From Deltaproteobacteria bacterium (GTDB lineage Bacteria; Desulfobacterota; Binatia; DP-6), in assembly GCA_005888095.1 (NCBI GenBank), contig VBKF01000091.1, forward strand, positions 104,814 to 168,813: a stretch of DNA of 64,000 nt, given 5' to 3'. Position numbers and translations under genes: made by a program. Shown piece by piece: positions 40,755 to 52,785 of this stretch (positions are counted from its first letter, which is position 1; each line of letters begins with the position of its first letter). The notes beneath the pieces were generated by a model. The model had not been told where the DNA came from. It saw only the letters and a list, made by a program, of their open reading frames with translations, and ran no database searches.

Positions 40755-40955
40755 CACCGCCGAATCGCGAAGCCAGTTGTGGCCCCGGGGCGAGGCCAAG
40801 GGCTGCCGCGCCGGCTGGCTTCGGCGCGGGCTCTCCCTCCCGGTCGCCGCGACCGTCCTAGGTGGAGGACGCGCGTCCGGAATCCAGGACACGGCCCCCG
40901 AGCCTGACGGGCTCTCCAAGCGCACCGGCGCGTCGTCTCGGCGGCTTCCCGTGGC

Positions 40956-40971
40956 GGGCACCACTCTTGCT
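40956..40971 (+). promoter_or_regulatory. Candidate sigma-54 (-24/-12) promoter
   Basis: The 16-base stretch at 40956-40971 reads GGGCAC, five bases, then TTGCT. The invariant GG and GC dinucleotides are 10 bp apart as required, and it differs from the consensus TGGCAC-N5-TTGCW at one base. It lies 202 bp beyond the stop of the GAF/AAA+ regulator gene, and the expected transcription start would be just upstream of the ribosome-binding site of the gene at 41000. The other 185 bases of the 40755-40999 gap hold nothing I recognise. Confidence 0.55.
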
Positions 40972-40999
40972 CCGCAACACACCACAGGAGGGACGAGCC

Positions 41000-41218
41000 A
41001 TGATGCCATCCGGAGCCGTGATCCCAGACCCGACGTACCAGCTGAGCATCCCAGTCGGCGGCCTCCTCGGCCCGATCGCGACGCTCGGGCTGCTGAGCAC
41101 CCTCGTGGTGCTGGTCGTCATCGTCGCCTGCGCGGTGAGGGAGCTCCGCCGCAGCGCCGTGTCGCAGCGCGTCGCCACCCGGCAACCCGAAGCCAGATCC
41201 GCGCAGCGCGCCGCATGA
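41000..41218 (+). CDS. Small single-helix membrane protein
   Basis: 72 residues from ATG 41000 (a second ATG follows immediately), with a strong AGGAGGG ribosome-binding site. A short N-terminus leads to one hydrophobic helix (LGPIATLGLLSTLVVLVVIVACAV) and a basic, Arg-rich cytoplasmic tail. It is the first gene after the -24/-12-like promoter and is followed after 15 bp by another membrane protein gene. No family recognised. Confidence 0.65.
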   Translation: MMPSGAVIPDPTYQLSIPVGGLLGPIATLGLLSTLVVLVVIVACAVRELRRSAVSQRVATRQPEARSAQRAA

Positions 41219-41233
41219 AGAGGAGCGGGGACG

Positions 41234-41719
41234 ATGGCGACGCCAACCGAGCGACTGCACGGACTCCGGGGGCACGGAGCTCTCGCGCTCGACGACCCCG
41301 CCTTCTTCGCGCGGCTCGAGCGAGACGCAGAATGGCTCGCGGGACGGCTCGAGAGGCTCGCTGCCGATATGCGCGAGTCCCTCCAGACGCGCGCCCTCAC
41401 GGCCGCCGCAGGCGAGGCCCGCCAGGAGCATTCCGGCGGCCGGTCCGCCGGGCTCTGCGGCCTCGCCGGATTCGGCCTGTTGGTGGTCGGCGCCGCCCTC
41501 GTCCTCGCGGTGATCGTCGTGCACCAGGGCCTGGCGCTTCCCCTTTCCGAGCTCCCGGCCCGCCCGGGACTCTGGCCGGGTCTGCTGATGACCGCGAGCG
41601 GGCTTGTGCTCGTGCATACCTCTCGTCAAGGGCGCCAGGCGTCCCGCGAATCGGGGCTGCCCGCGCAGGCGGCTGCAAGCGTGAACGGCCATGTCGACGG
41701 CGACCGATCGATGGTGTGA
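41234..41719 (+). CDS. Two-helix membrane protein of unknown function
   Basis: 161 residues. The N-terminal 65 are helical and charged (FFARLERDAEWLAGRLERLA, possibly coiled-coil). Two membrane helices follow (LCGLAGFGLLVVGAALVLAVIVV and LWPGLLMTASGLVLVHTS). It lies between the small membrane protein and the cyclase gene, 3 bp upstream of the latter, so the three are probably one operon. It may anchor or sense for the cyclase. Confidence 0.68.
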   Translation: MATPTERLHGLRGHGALALDDPAFFARLERDAEWLAGRLERLAADMRESLQTRALTAAAGEARQEHSGGRSAGLCGLAGFGLLVVGAALVLAVIVVHQGLALPLSELPARPGLWPGLLMTASGLVLVHTSRQGRQASRESGLPAQAAASVNGHVDGDRSMV

Positions 41720-41722
41720 TGG

Positions 41723-42535
41723 ATGATCCACCAAGGAAGCGAGCAGGCAATGGATACTGAAGAGACCGCGGCATCGCGAGCCACTCTCGGTCGCGAACTG
41801 GGAGCGGAGGTCTTTCCCCCAGCCGCCGGAGACGGGCAGGCTCCTCTGGGGTTCGTGTACGTCCCCGAGTCGGCCTTCTCGCCCTGCCACCTCTGCCCGC
41901 TGGCGGGCGCGGTCCGGATGGGGCCCGCGTTCCCCCTGGCTTCCGCTTTGCAGAACGGCCATCGAGTTCTCCCCGTTCCCACGGGGGCGCGCGAGCGGGA
42001 GACTCGGCCCGCGTCCCAGCCAGACGGCACGGTGACGATCCTCTTCACCGACATCGAGGGGTTCGCCCCGCTCACCGAGCGCCTGGGCGACCGGCGTGCC
42101 CAGGAGGTCGTGCGCGCACACCACGCCATCGTCCGCGCGCTGGTGGCGACGCACGGCGGCCTGGGCGCCAAGTCGCAGGGCGACGGCTTCATGGTGGTCT
42201 TCACCGGAGCGCGTCGGGCACTGCGCTGCGCCATCGCCATCCAGGAGGCGCTGACCGTCTACAACGCCGAGCGCCCCGACGCCCCGCTGCGCGTGCGCAT
42301 GGGGCTCCACACGGGCGAGGCAACCCAGGAGGCGGGCGACTTCATGGGCCGGAGCGTCATCGTGGCGGCTCGCATTGCCGCCCAAGCGCAGGGCGGCGAG
42401 ATCCTCGTCTCGCCGCTGGTCCGTGAGCTCACCGACAGCGCAGGCGAGTTCTCTTTCGAGGAGGGCCGGGAGGTATCCCTGAAGGGCCTGAGCGGGCGGT
42501 ACCGGCTATTTGGCGTGCGGTGGGGCAGTCCCTAG
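41723..42535 (+). CDS. Class III adenylate/guanylate cyclase domain protein
   Basis: 270 residues. The cyclase domain occupies about 100-265: VTILFTDIEGFAPLTERLG carries the first metal Asp, KSQGDGFMVVF the second, and MGLHTGEATQEAGDFMGRSV the rest of the core. The N-terminal 95 residues include a CxxC pair in FSPCHLCPLAG, which might bind metal or be redox-active. The frame begins at 41723, but an internal ATG at 41750 (MDTEETA) is an alternative start. It probably makes cAMP or cGMP in response to its membrane neighbours. Confidence 0.82.
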   Translation: MIHQGSEQAMDTEETAASRATLGRELGAEVFPPAAGDGQAPLGFVYVPESAFSPCHLCPLAGAVRMGPAFPLASALQNGHRVLPVPTGARERETRPASQPDGTVTILFTDIEGFAPLTERLGDRRAQEVVRAHHAIVRALVATHGGLGAKSQGDGFMVVFTGARRALRCAIAIQEALTVYNAERPDAPLRVRMGLHTGEATQEAGDFMGRSVIVAARIAAQAQGGEILVSPLVRELTDSAGEFSFEEGREVSLKGLSGRYRLFGVRWGSP

Positions 42536-42574
42536 AGGCTCGTCCCCCCACACCTGGTGACCACGGGACAACGA

Positions 42575-42602
42575 GGCCCGGACGCCGCGCGGCGTCCGGG
42601 CC
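42575..42602. terminator. Perfect 28-bp palindrome between convergent genes (bidirectional terminator)
   Basis: The palindrome consists of two 14-base arms, GGCCCGGACGCCGC and its exact complement, without a loop. It lies between the cyclase stop (42535) and the groEL stop (42616), which converge. The plus-strand side continues with CTCTTCC, a weak U-run; the minus-strand side has little. A hairpin terminator shared by both operons is likely. Confidence 0.65.
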
Positions 42603-42615
42603 CTCTTCCGACGCT

Positions 42616-44545
<1,930 letters not shown>

Positions 44546-44613
44546 GTCGCAAACCCTCCCATAACGGTGAATGTGAATCGCACGCCGGCGGGGATGCCCG
44601 CCGTGGCGGCGAA

Positions 44614-44641
44614 AAGGTAAAATCGCCCGGCTTCCAGTCAA
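44614..44641 (-). promoter_or_regulatory. Sigma-70-like promoter of groES-groEL
   Basis: On the minus strand TTGACT (44641-44636), a 16-bp spacer and TACCTT (44619-44614) form a reasonable -35/-10 pair, 69 bp before the groES start. The element is AT-rich relative to its surroundings. I looked for a CIRCE inverted repeat (TTAGCACTC-N9-GAGTGCTAA) and for a clear heat-shock sigma-32 motif and found neither. Confidence 0.5.
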
Positions 44642-44774
44642 GGGCCGGCGGCGGCCGAGTCCCCGCCTGCAGACCGGCGACGGCCTGAGGCGATTTGTCA
44701 CACCCCGGGAGGCTCTAGGACCGTGTCTTTTCACGGCTTTTCGCTGGTACCTGCCTTGCTCGGGAGGCCCGCGG

Positions 44775-47700
44775 ATGCGCCGTGTCCTTGCGTTGTCCCT
44801 CGCCCAGCCGCTGGTCGTCCTCGCCTTGACGGCGCTCTTCGCCGTCGCCGGGGTGGTCGCCTTCTGGCACCTGCCGATCGAGGCCTTCCCCGAGCTGGCC
44901 GACCCCCAGGTCTACGTGATCACGCTCTTCCCCGGCCACGCCGCCGAGGAGATCGAGCGGCAGGTCACCCTCCCGATCGAGCAGGAGCTGAACGGCCTGC
45001 CGGGGCTCACGCGCATGCGCTCGGTCTCGATCTTCGGGCTCTCCTACCTGACGCTCACCTTCGACGACGGCACCGACCTCTACTTCGCCCGCCAGCAGGT
45101 GAGCGAACGGCTCAGCGGGGTGGACGTGCCCGAGGGGGTCAAGCCGAGCCTCGGACCGCTCTCGACGCCCACCGGGGAGATCTTCCGCTACACCCTCGAG
45201 GGTCCGGGCTACTCGCCGATGCAGCTCCGCGAGGTGCAGGACTGGGTGATGGAGCGGCACCTGAAGCAGGTGCCCGGCGTGGCCGACGTCGTCTCCTTCG
45301 GCGGCTTCGTCAAGCAGTACCAGGTGCAGGTCGACCCCCAGCAGCTCCAGGCACGCGGCGTGACGCTCCGCCAGGTGTTCGAGGCGCTCGCCCGCTCCAA
45401 CGCGAACGCGGGCGGCAACTACATCGAGCACGGCGAGGAGCAGTACGTCGTGCGCGGCCTCGGCACGCTGCACGACGCCGAGGACATCGAGGAGGTCGTG
45501 GTGGCGGCCCGCGGCGGGACGCCGATCCGCATCCGCGACGTGGCGCGGGTGACGATCGGCGCCGCGCCCCGCCGGGGGGTCGTGACCCGCGAGCTCGAGC
45601 CCGAGGCGGTGGAGGGCATCGTGCTCATGCGGCGCGGCGCCAACCCCTCTGTCGTCCTCGCGGCCCTGCACGCCAAGATCGCGCAGCTGAACGGCGGCAT
45701 CCTGCCGCCGGGCATGCGCGTCGAGACGTTCTACGACCGCGGCGTCCTCGTGCACCGCACGCTCGTGACCGTGAGCCACAACCTGATCGTCGGGGCACTC
45801 CTCGTGGTCGTCGTGGTCGGGGTGTTCCTGGTGAGCCTGCGCGCCGCGCTCATCGTCGCGCTCACCATCCCCCTCTCCCTCCTCGGCGCGTTCCTGTACC
45901 TCAAGCTGCGCGGCATGTCGGCGAACCTCCTCTCGCTCGGCGCCGTCGACTTCGGGATCATCGTCGACGGTGCGGTCATCATGGTCGAGCACGTGGCCCG
46001 CCGGATCGCCGGCATCCCGAGCCGCCGGGAGGCGCGCTCGGTGGTCCTCGAGGCGGCCGACGAGGTCGCACGCCCGACCCTCTTCGCCCTCTCGATCATC
46101 ATCGTCGCCTACATCCCGATCTTCACGCTCGAGCGGGTCGAGGGCCGCATCTTCGCCCCGATGGCCAACACCGTCTGCGCGGCGCTCGTGGCGGCGCTCA
46201 TCTTCTCGTTCACGCTGATTCCCCTGCTCGCCTTCATCCTGCTGCGCGGGCGGGGCGGCGAGGGCGAGACGCCGCTCGAAGGGGCGGCGCTCCGCGCCTA
46301 CCGGCCGGCGCTCACGTGGGCGCTCGGCCACCGCCGCACGGTGATGGCGGGGACGGCCGCGACCTTGCTGCTCGGCGTCTGGCTCTTCGGCCGTCTCGGC
46401 ACCGAGTTCCTGCCCACGCTCAACGAAGGGGCGCTCTACGTGACCGTCACGCTGCCGCCGAGCGTCTCGCTCAACCGCGGCGCGCGCCTCGTCGTGCCGC
46501 GCATCCGCGATGCCTTCCTCTCCTTCCCCGAGGTGAAGCAGGTGCTCAGCCAGCTCGGCGGCCCGGACGACGGCACCGATCCGGCGCCCGCCAACAACCT
46601 CGAGTTCTTCGTCGACTTGAAGCCGCACGACGCCTGGCCGCGCGGCATCACGCTCGACCGCCTGGTCGGCGACATGCGTGCCCGGCTCGCGGACATCCCG
46701 GGCATCGACGCGAACTTCTCGCAGCCGATCAAGGACAACATCGAGGAGAACATCTCCGGCATCAACGGCCAGGTGGCGATCAAGCTGTTCGGCGACGACC
46801 TCGACGCGCTCCGGCGGAGCGCCGTCGAGGCGAAGCGCACGCTCGAGCAGGTCCCCGGGGTGGCCGACCTGGCGGTCGTGCATTCGGCCGAGCTGCCGCA
46901 GGTGCACGTGGTCGTCGACCGCAAGGCGATCGCCCGCTACGGCCTCAACATCGCCGACGTCCAGGACGTCGTCGAGACCGCCATCGGCGGCCAGACCGCC
47001 ACCACCCTCTGGGAGGGCGAGCGCCACTTCGACGTCGCCGTGCGCCTGAGCGAGGCCTCGCGCGCCACCCTCGACCGCATCCCCGACGTCCGCGTCGCCA
47101 CCCCCGACGGCGCCCAGATCCCGCTCGGCCAGCTCGCCCGCGTCGAGATCTCCCCCGGCCAGGCGGCCATCGACCGCGAGGCGAACATGCGCTTCGTCGG
47201 CGTCAAGTGCAACGTCCGCGGGCGGGACCTGGGCGGCTTCGTCGCCGAGGCCCAGCGCCGCGTCGCCGCCGAGGTCCAGCTGCCCCCCAACAGCTTCCTC
47301 ACCTGGGGCGGCGAGTTCGAGAACCAGCGCCGCGCCATGGCGCGCCTGGCGATCATCGTGCCGGTCAGCATCGGGCTCATCCTGGCCATCCTCATGCGCA
47401 CCTTCGGCTCGCTCGCCTGCGCGCTGCTCATCCTCGCCACCATCCCGTTCGCGCTGGTGGGGGGCGTGGTCGGCCTCGACGTGGCGGGGCTCAACCTCAG
47501 CGTCGCGGCCTGCATCGGCTTCATCGCGCTCATGGGCCAGGTGGTGCTGAACGGCGTCGTGCTCGTCTCGCAGATCAATGCGCTGCGGGCCGAGGGGATG
47601 CGGCTCGGGGCGGCGGTGGAGGCGGGGGCGACGCGGCGCCTGCGGGCGGTGCTGATGACGGCGCTGCTGGCCGCACTCGGGCTCCTGCCGGCGGCGCTGT

Positions 47701-47885
47701 CGACGGAGATCGGGTCGGAGACGCAGCGGCCGCTGGCGGTGGTCGTGATCGGGGGCCTCGTGTCGGCGACGCTGCTGACGCTGCTAGTCCTGCCGGTGCT
47801 CTACACCCTGCTCCTCCCCGAGCGGGCCACCCTCGCCGTCGCGCCGCGCAGTCGCCGCCGCGCCGCCGCGGGAGGGGCAACGTGA
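44775..47885 (+). CDS. Heavy-metal efflux RND transporter, CzcA/CusA family
   Basis: 1036 residues with the RND plan: first helix ([19 protein letters not shown]), a periplasmic porter domain ([19 protein letters not shown], then [19 protein letters not shown]), a helix bundle, a second periplasmic domain and a final bundle. The transmembrane helix 4 motif [14 protein letters not shown] carries the proton-relay acidic residues and is closer to the divalent-cation (CzcA-like) group than to CusA. The partner adaptor and channel genes are on the opposite strand 3' of it, with a GST remnant between. Substrate metal is not determined. Confidence 0.9.
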   Translation: MRRVLALSLAQPLVVLALTALFAVAGVVAFWHLPIEAFPELADPQVYVITLFPGHAAEEIERQVTLPIEQELNGLPGLTRMRSVSIFGLSYLTLTFDDGTDLYFARQQVSERLSGVDVPEGVKPSLGPLSTPTGEIFRYTLEGPGYSPMQLREVQDWVMERHLKQVPGVADVVSFGGFVKQYQVQVDPQQLQARGVTLRQVFEALARSNANAGGNYIEHGEEQYVVRGLGTLHDAEDIEEVVVAARGGTPIRIRDVARVTIGAAPRRGVVTRELEPEAVEGIVLMRRGANPSVVLAALHAKIAQLNGGILPPGMRVETFYDRGVLVHRTLVTVSHNLIVGALLVVVVVGVFLVSLRAALIVALTIPLSLLGAFLYLKLRGMSANLLSLGAVDFGIIVDGAVIMVEHVARRIAGIPSRREARSVVLEAADEVARPTLFALSIIIVAYIPIFTLERVEGRIFAPMANTVCAALVAALIFSFTLIPLLAFILLRGRGGEGETPLEGAALRAYRPALTWALGHRRTVMAGTAATLLLGVWLFGRLGTEFLPTLNEGALYVTVTLPPSVSLNRGARLVVPRIRDAFLSFPEVKQVLSQLGGPDDGTDPAPANNLEFFVDLKPHDAWPRGITLDRLVGDMRARLADIPGIDANFSQPIKDNIEENISGINGQVAIKLFGDDLDALRRSAVEAKRTLEQVPGVADLAVVHSAELPQVHVVVDRKAIARYGLNIADVQDVVETAIGGQTATTLWEGERHFDVAVRLSEASRATLDRIPDVRVATPDGAQIPLGQLARVEISPGQAAIDREANMRFVGVKCNVRGRDLGGFVAEAQRRVAAEVQLPPNSFLTWGGEFENQRRAMARLAIIVPVSIGLILAILMRTFGSLACALLILATIPFALVGGVVGLDVAGLNLSVAACIGFIALMGQVVLNGVVLVSQINALRAEGMRLGAAVEAGATRRLRAVLMTALLAALGLLPAALSTEIGSETQRPLAVVVIGGLVSATLLTLLVLPVLYTLLLPERATLAVAPRSRRRAAAGGAT

Positions 47886-48383
47886 TCACCGAGTACCTGG
47901 ACGATGTCTTCCCGCAGCCGCGGCTCTATCCGGACGACCCGTGGGAGCTGGCGCAAGTGAAGATGTGGCAGTCGGCCGAGCTGGCGATGGCGAAGGACTA
48001 TCTTCTACCTGCACGTGATTCGTCCGGAGCTGCTGCACGCCGGGCTCAGCGCCGCGGACGTCGACCGCATCGTGGCTGCCGGCGTGCACCCGTCCTTCAA
48101 GGAATGGCTGCGCGACACGCTGAACGGCACGCCGCGTTTCGACACCAGCGAAGAGCTGGCGAGGGCCATCATCCTCAAGAAGCTCGATGTCCTCGAAGAG
48201 CGGCTCGCGGGCCGTCAGTACCTGGTCGGTGAGCGGTTCACCATGGCCGACGCCGGCTGGTTCACGCGGGTCGACAGCCTGCCGGCACTCCGCGTCACTC
48301 TGTCACCAGAGCGATACCCGAACACTCAGGCCTGGTGCGGGCGCGTGGCCGAGCGCCCGTCGGTGGCGGCGTCGGCCCGCTAG
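47882..48383 (+). pseudogene. Glutathione S-transferase remnant, N-terminally truncated and frameshifted
   Basis: The fragment begins with [20 protein letters not shown], which matches the end of a GST N-terminal thioredoxin-like domain, so about 60 residues are missing in front. Its GTG overlaps the transporter stop as GTGA. Near 48000 the C-terminal domain changes frame: the sequence up to LAMAKDY is in one frame and the continuation (FYLHVIRPELLHAG, then LVGERFTMADAGWFTRVDSLP) is in another, consistent with one extra base in AAGGACTATCTTCTAC. A single-base sequencing error could explain the shift but not the lost N-terminus. It ends four bases past the start of the adaptor gene's stop codon region. 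Confidence 0.75.
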
Positions 48384-49480
48384 CTCGCCAGCGCCTGCGC
48401 CGCGAAGAGGGCGCCCTCGCTCACGACCTCGTCCCCTACGGTGAGGCCCGAGAGCACCTGTGCGTGTCCGTCGATCTCGGCCCCGGCCTCCACCGCCCGC
48501 GGCTCCAGACCGCCGTCCGGCCGGCGCACGATCACCCGGTACCGCTGACCGTCGGAGAGGAGCGCCCTCACCGGGACCGCCAGGATGCGCAGGCCCGGCG
48601 GCGCCTTCAGCGTCACGCGCGCGAACATGGCGGGCTTCAGCAGCCGCTGGGCGTTCGGCACCGCGCACAGCACCGGGACCGTGCGCGTCGCATCGTCGAC
48701 CACGTCGCCGATGACGGTCACCTCGCCCGGAAACTCGTCCGGGTACGCTTCCACGTGGACCGTGACCGTCTGGTGGGGGCGGACGAGCGGCAGCTGCCGC
48801 TCGGGCACGCGCACGACGACGCGCACCTGCGAGAGGTCGGAGACCACCGCTAGGGGTTCCGGGCTGTCCGGGCCCGCCGACATCCCGACCGAGGCCTTGC
48901 GCGCGACCACGGTGCCCGCGAAGGGCGCGCGGACGAGATAGCGGCTGGTGCGCGCCCCGGGCGTCACGCGCAGGCGCTCGAGCTGAGCACGCGCCCGCTC
49001 GAAGTCGGCCGCCGCCTTCTGTGCGTCCTCCTGCGCCTGCAGGTAATCCTTCTCGGCGATCGCGCGCGCCGCGCGCAGGCGCTCCGCCCGCTCGGCGGCC
49101 TTGCGGGCGACCACGAGGTCGGCCTCGGCATGCACGTAGTCCGCCTCCGCGCTCCTCACCTCCGGGCTCTCGAGCGCCACGAGCGGCTGGTCGGCGTCGA
49201 TGTGATCCCCGACCTGCACGAGCAGCTCCACGACGCGCCCCGGCACCGGGGCGTTGAGGCGGGCGGTGCGCTGCTCGTCGAAGTCGATGGTGCCGCTCAG
49301 GTTGGCCACGCTCGAAGCCTCGACCTCGGCCACCCGCGTGAACTTGAGGAAGGAGAGCTGGGCGGGGGTGAGCTCGTGCGGCGCGACGGCCGCCGTCGCA
49401 TCGGCGGCGTCGTTGGCCCGCCCGCAGCCGGCCAGCAAGGCGAGGCAGAGGCTGAGCGGCACGAAGAGCCGGCGCATCAC
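48380..49480 (-). CDS. RND efflux periplasmic adaptor (membrane fusion protein, HlyD/CzcB-like lipoprotein)
   Basis: 366 residues. The lipobox LLAGC ends at residue 19, so it is a lipid-anchored adaptor. The biotinyl-lipoyl-like half is APVPGRVVELLVQVGDHID, then a long coiled-coil hairpin (RSAEADYVHAEADLVVARKAAERAERL, broken up as two helices), the second lipoyl half VRAPFAGTVVARKASVG and the beta-barrel RVVVRVPERQLPLV. It bridges the inner-membrane pump and the outer-membrane channel. It overlaps the start of its operon partner, the channel gene, by four bases (ATGA). Confidence 0.88.
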   Translation of the reverse strand: MMRRLFVPLSLCLALLAGCGRANDAADATAAVAPHELTPAQLSFLKFTRVAEVEASSVANLSGTIDFDEQRTARLNAPVPGRVVELLVQVGDHIDADQPLVALESPEVRSAEADYVHAEADLVVARKAAERAERLRAARAIAEKDYLQAQEDAQKAAADFERARAQLERLRVTPGARTSRYLVRAPFAGTVVARKASVGMSAGPDSPEPLAVVSDLSQVRVVVRVPERQLPLVRPHQTVTVHVEAYPDEFPGEVTVIGDVVDDATRTVPVLCAVPNAQRLLKPAMFARVTLKAPPGLRILAVPVRALLSDGQRYRVIVRRPDGGLEPRAVEAGAEIDGHAQVLSGLTVGDEVVSEGALFAAQALAS

Positions 49481-50748
49481 GGCGCCACCTCCAGGGCGGC
49501 CGCGCGTGTCACGTCGAACGCGCTCAGGTGCCCGTCGAGCAGGGCGTCGAGGTGATCACGCTGGGTCTGGATGAACGTCCGCTCCGCCTCGACGAACTCG
49601 AGCAGGGAGATCGCGCCCTCGCGATACGACACCTCCGCCGCGCGTCGCGCGTCCTCGGACTGCCGGAGGAAGGCCTCCTCGAAGCGGCGCACGCGCTCGC
49701 CGGCGACCGTGTAGCTGGTCACGGCGGTCCGCACCTCCTGCGGGATCCCGAGTCTCAGCTTCTGCACCTCGCGCCGGGCGATCAGGGCCTCGGCCTCGGC
49801 CCGTTCGATCTCGCCCTGGTTGCGGTTCACGAGCGGCAGCGGCAGCGAGAAGTTGGCGCCGAGCGAGTTGGCGAGGTTGCCCGCCACCTGGAACTCGTCG
49901 TGCGTGTACTGCACGCCGACGGTCACGTTCGGCCAGCGCTCGGCGCGCGCCAGCCGCAGCGCGGCCTCGGCGGCCTCGGCCGCGCGCTCGGCGGCGGTCA
50001 GGTCCGGCCGACGTCGGAGCGCCTCGCTCACCAGCGCGTCGGTGTCGGTCCGAGCCGCCGGCAGCCGGAGCTCGCCGACGGGGACGAGATCGGCGACGTC
50101 GAGGCCGAGCAAGGGCAGGAGCTCGGCCGCCGCCTCCCGTCGCTCGATCTCCGCGTCGGCCACCTCGTGCTCGAACCCCCGCTGCTCGAGCGCGATCTTG
50201 TCGAACTCCGCCGCGGAGATCTCGCCCGCGTCGGCCCGCTCCCGGCTGACGCGCACGGTCTCCCGATAGTGGGTGAGATTCTCGCGGGCGAGCCGCAGGC
50301 GCTCGCCGGCCACCAGCGTGCGCACGAACCGGGCGCGCACCTCGAAGACCAGGCGGCGATCGAGGTCGGCGCGCTCCGCGCCCGCCGCGGCCATCCGGCC
50401 ATGGGCCGCAGCGATGCGCTCCCCACGCTTTCCCCACAGGACGAGCTCCTGCCCGATGCCCACCTGCTCGTTCACCGTGTCGCCGGCGCCGATGCCCGGC
50501 GGGTTCGTCCGCCCGATCGGGAAGTTGCCGGCTCCGAACGACAAGGTGGGATTCGGATACAGCCGGGCGGCCGTGACGTCGCCCTGGGCGGCGCGCACCT
50601 TGAGCGCCCCGGCCAGCAGCTCCGGACTCTGTCGCCGGAGCAGCGCGACCGCCTCGTCGAGCGTCACCTGCGCGGTCTCCTCAGCCGCCCGGGCGGGCCG
50701 GACGACCAGAGCGACGGCCAGCGAGAGCACGAGCGAGAACCACTGCAC
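49477..50748 (-). CDS. TolC-family outer-membrane efflux channel (CzcC/CusC-like)
   Basis: 423 residues with a signal peptide (LVLSLAVALVVRPARA). It shows the two-fold repeated helical TolC pattern: VTLDEAVALLRRQSPELLAG and ALKVRAAQGDVTAARLYPNPTLSFGAG at the front, and ADLTAAERAAEAAEAALRLARAERWPNVTVGV in the second repeat (two helices). The outer-membrane barrel parts are also recognisable. It completes a tripartite heavy-metal pump with the adaptor 3' of it and the RND protein on the other strand. Confidence 0.88.
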   Translation of the reverse strand: MQWFSLVLSLAVALVVRPARAAEETAQVTLDEAVALLRRQSPELLAGALKVRAAQGDVTAARLYPNPTLSFGAGNFPIGRTNPPGIGAGDTVNEQVGIGQELVLWGKRGERIAAAHGRMAAAGAERADLDRRLVFEVRARFVRTLVAGERLRLARENLTHYRETVRVSRERADAGEISAAEFDKIALEQRGFEHEVADAEIERREAAAELLPLLGLDVADLVPVGELRLPAARTDTDALVSEALRRRPDLTAAERAAEAAEAALRLARAERWPNVTVGVQYTHDEFQVAGNLANSLGANFSLPLPLVNRNQGEIERAEAEALIARREVQKLRLGIPQEVRTAVTSYTVAGERVRRFEEAFLRQSEDARRAAEVSYREGAISLLEFVEAERTFIQTQRDHLDALLDGHLSAFDVTRAAALEVAP

Positions 50749-50792
50749 GGCGGCGCGGCAGCCTATCCACGATAACCGCGAAGCAAGTTAGA

Positions 50793-50841
50793 ACGCGGAG
50801 CGGGCGGCCCTGGGGGGTTCGGACCTAACCACGCTCCGCGT
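50793..50841 (-). repeat. 10-bp inverted repeat across the receiver gene stop codon
   Basis: ACGCGGAGCG (50793-50802) and its complement (50832-50841) flank a 29-base loop that contains the stop codon of the receiver gene (50825-50827). The 3' arm lies in the last codons. It may be a weak terminator for the receiver gene. No U-run follows, so this is only a suggestion. Confidence 0.35.
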
Positions 50842-51295
50842 CCTTTCGGATGGTGGAAGCCGGCCCCCCATGGGCCGGCAGCCCCGTCCAGCCACCCGAA
50901 ACCGAATCTTGCTCGTGACTCATCGCCGTCGCTGTCGTCAGCGCTCGCACGGTGGCGAGCAGCCGATCGGCCGCGAACGGCTTGGCGAGGAGCGGCACAC
51001 CCAGCCGGCGTGCCGCGGCCCGCGCCGCTTCGTCGGCGAACGCCGAGACCAGCAACGCGGGCGCACCCGGACGGACCCGCCCGAGGTCGGCGACGATCTC
51101 CGTCCCGCTCACGCCGGGCATCGTCACGTCCGCGATGACCAGGGCATAGGGGGAGCGGTGTACGCGCTCGAGGGCGCCGTCGTCGTCGGTGGTCCACTCG
51201 ACGCGGTAGCCGGCCCCGGCAAGCACCTCCGCCATGAAGCGGCACGACGCCAGGTCATCGTCCACGATCAGGACCGGCTCCGCCGGGATGCTCAT
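50825..51295 (-). CDS. Stand-alone response-regulator receiver domain protein
   Basis: 156 residues from ATG 51295. Acidic pocket VDDD at residues 11-14, phospho-acceptor Asp56 in VIADVTMPG, and LLAKPF carrying the conserved Lys. No output domain follows the receiver, only a 35-residue tail. It may act as a phosphate sink or as an allosteric partner, perhaps for the histidine kinase encoded upstream. A terminator hairpin separates it from that operon. Confidence 0.85.
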   Translation of the reverse strand: MSIPAEPVLIVDDDLASCRFMAEVLAGAGYRVEWTTDDDGALERVHRSPYALVIADVTMPGVSGTEIVADLGRVRPGAPALLVSAFADEAARAAARRLGVPLLAKPFAADRLLATVRALTTATAMSHEQDSVSGGWTGLPAHGGPASTIRKDAERG

Positions 51296-51337
51296 GGCGA
51301 TGGTATCCGAGCAAGGCGGGTGCCAGGGGTTGCCGTG

Positions 51338-51363
51338 AAAAAAGGGCCGGAAACCGGACCCTT
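51338..51363 (-). terminator. Rho-independent terminator after the kinase-regulator operon
   Basis: On the minus strand the sequence AAGGGTCCGG, loop TTT, CCGGCCCTT then TTTT forms a 9-bp stem with one bulged T and ends in a six-base U-run (51343-51338). It lies 52 bp beyond the stop of the NtrC-type regulator and 43 bp before the receiver gene start. This separates the receiver gene from the kinase operon transcriptionally. Confidence 0.8.
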
Positions 51364-51414
51364 GCCGGCTCGAGGGGCGAGGCGGCCTGCCCCGCCTGTG
51401 GCAAATGGTCTCGG

Positions 51415-52781
<1,367 letters not shown>

Positions 52782-52785
<4 letters not shown>

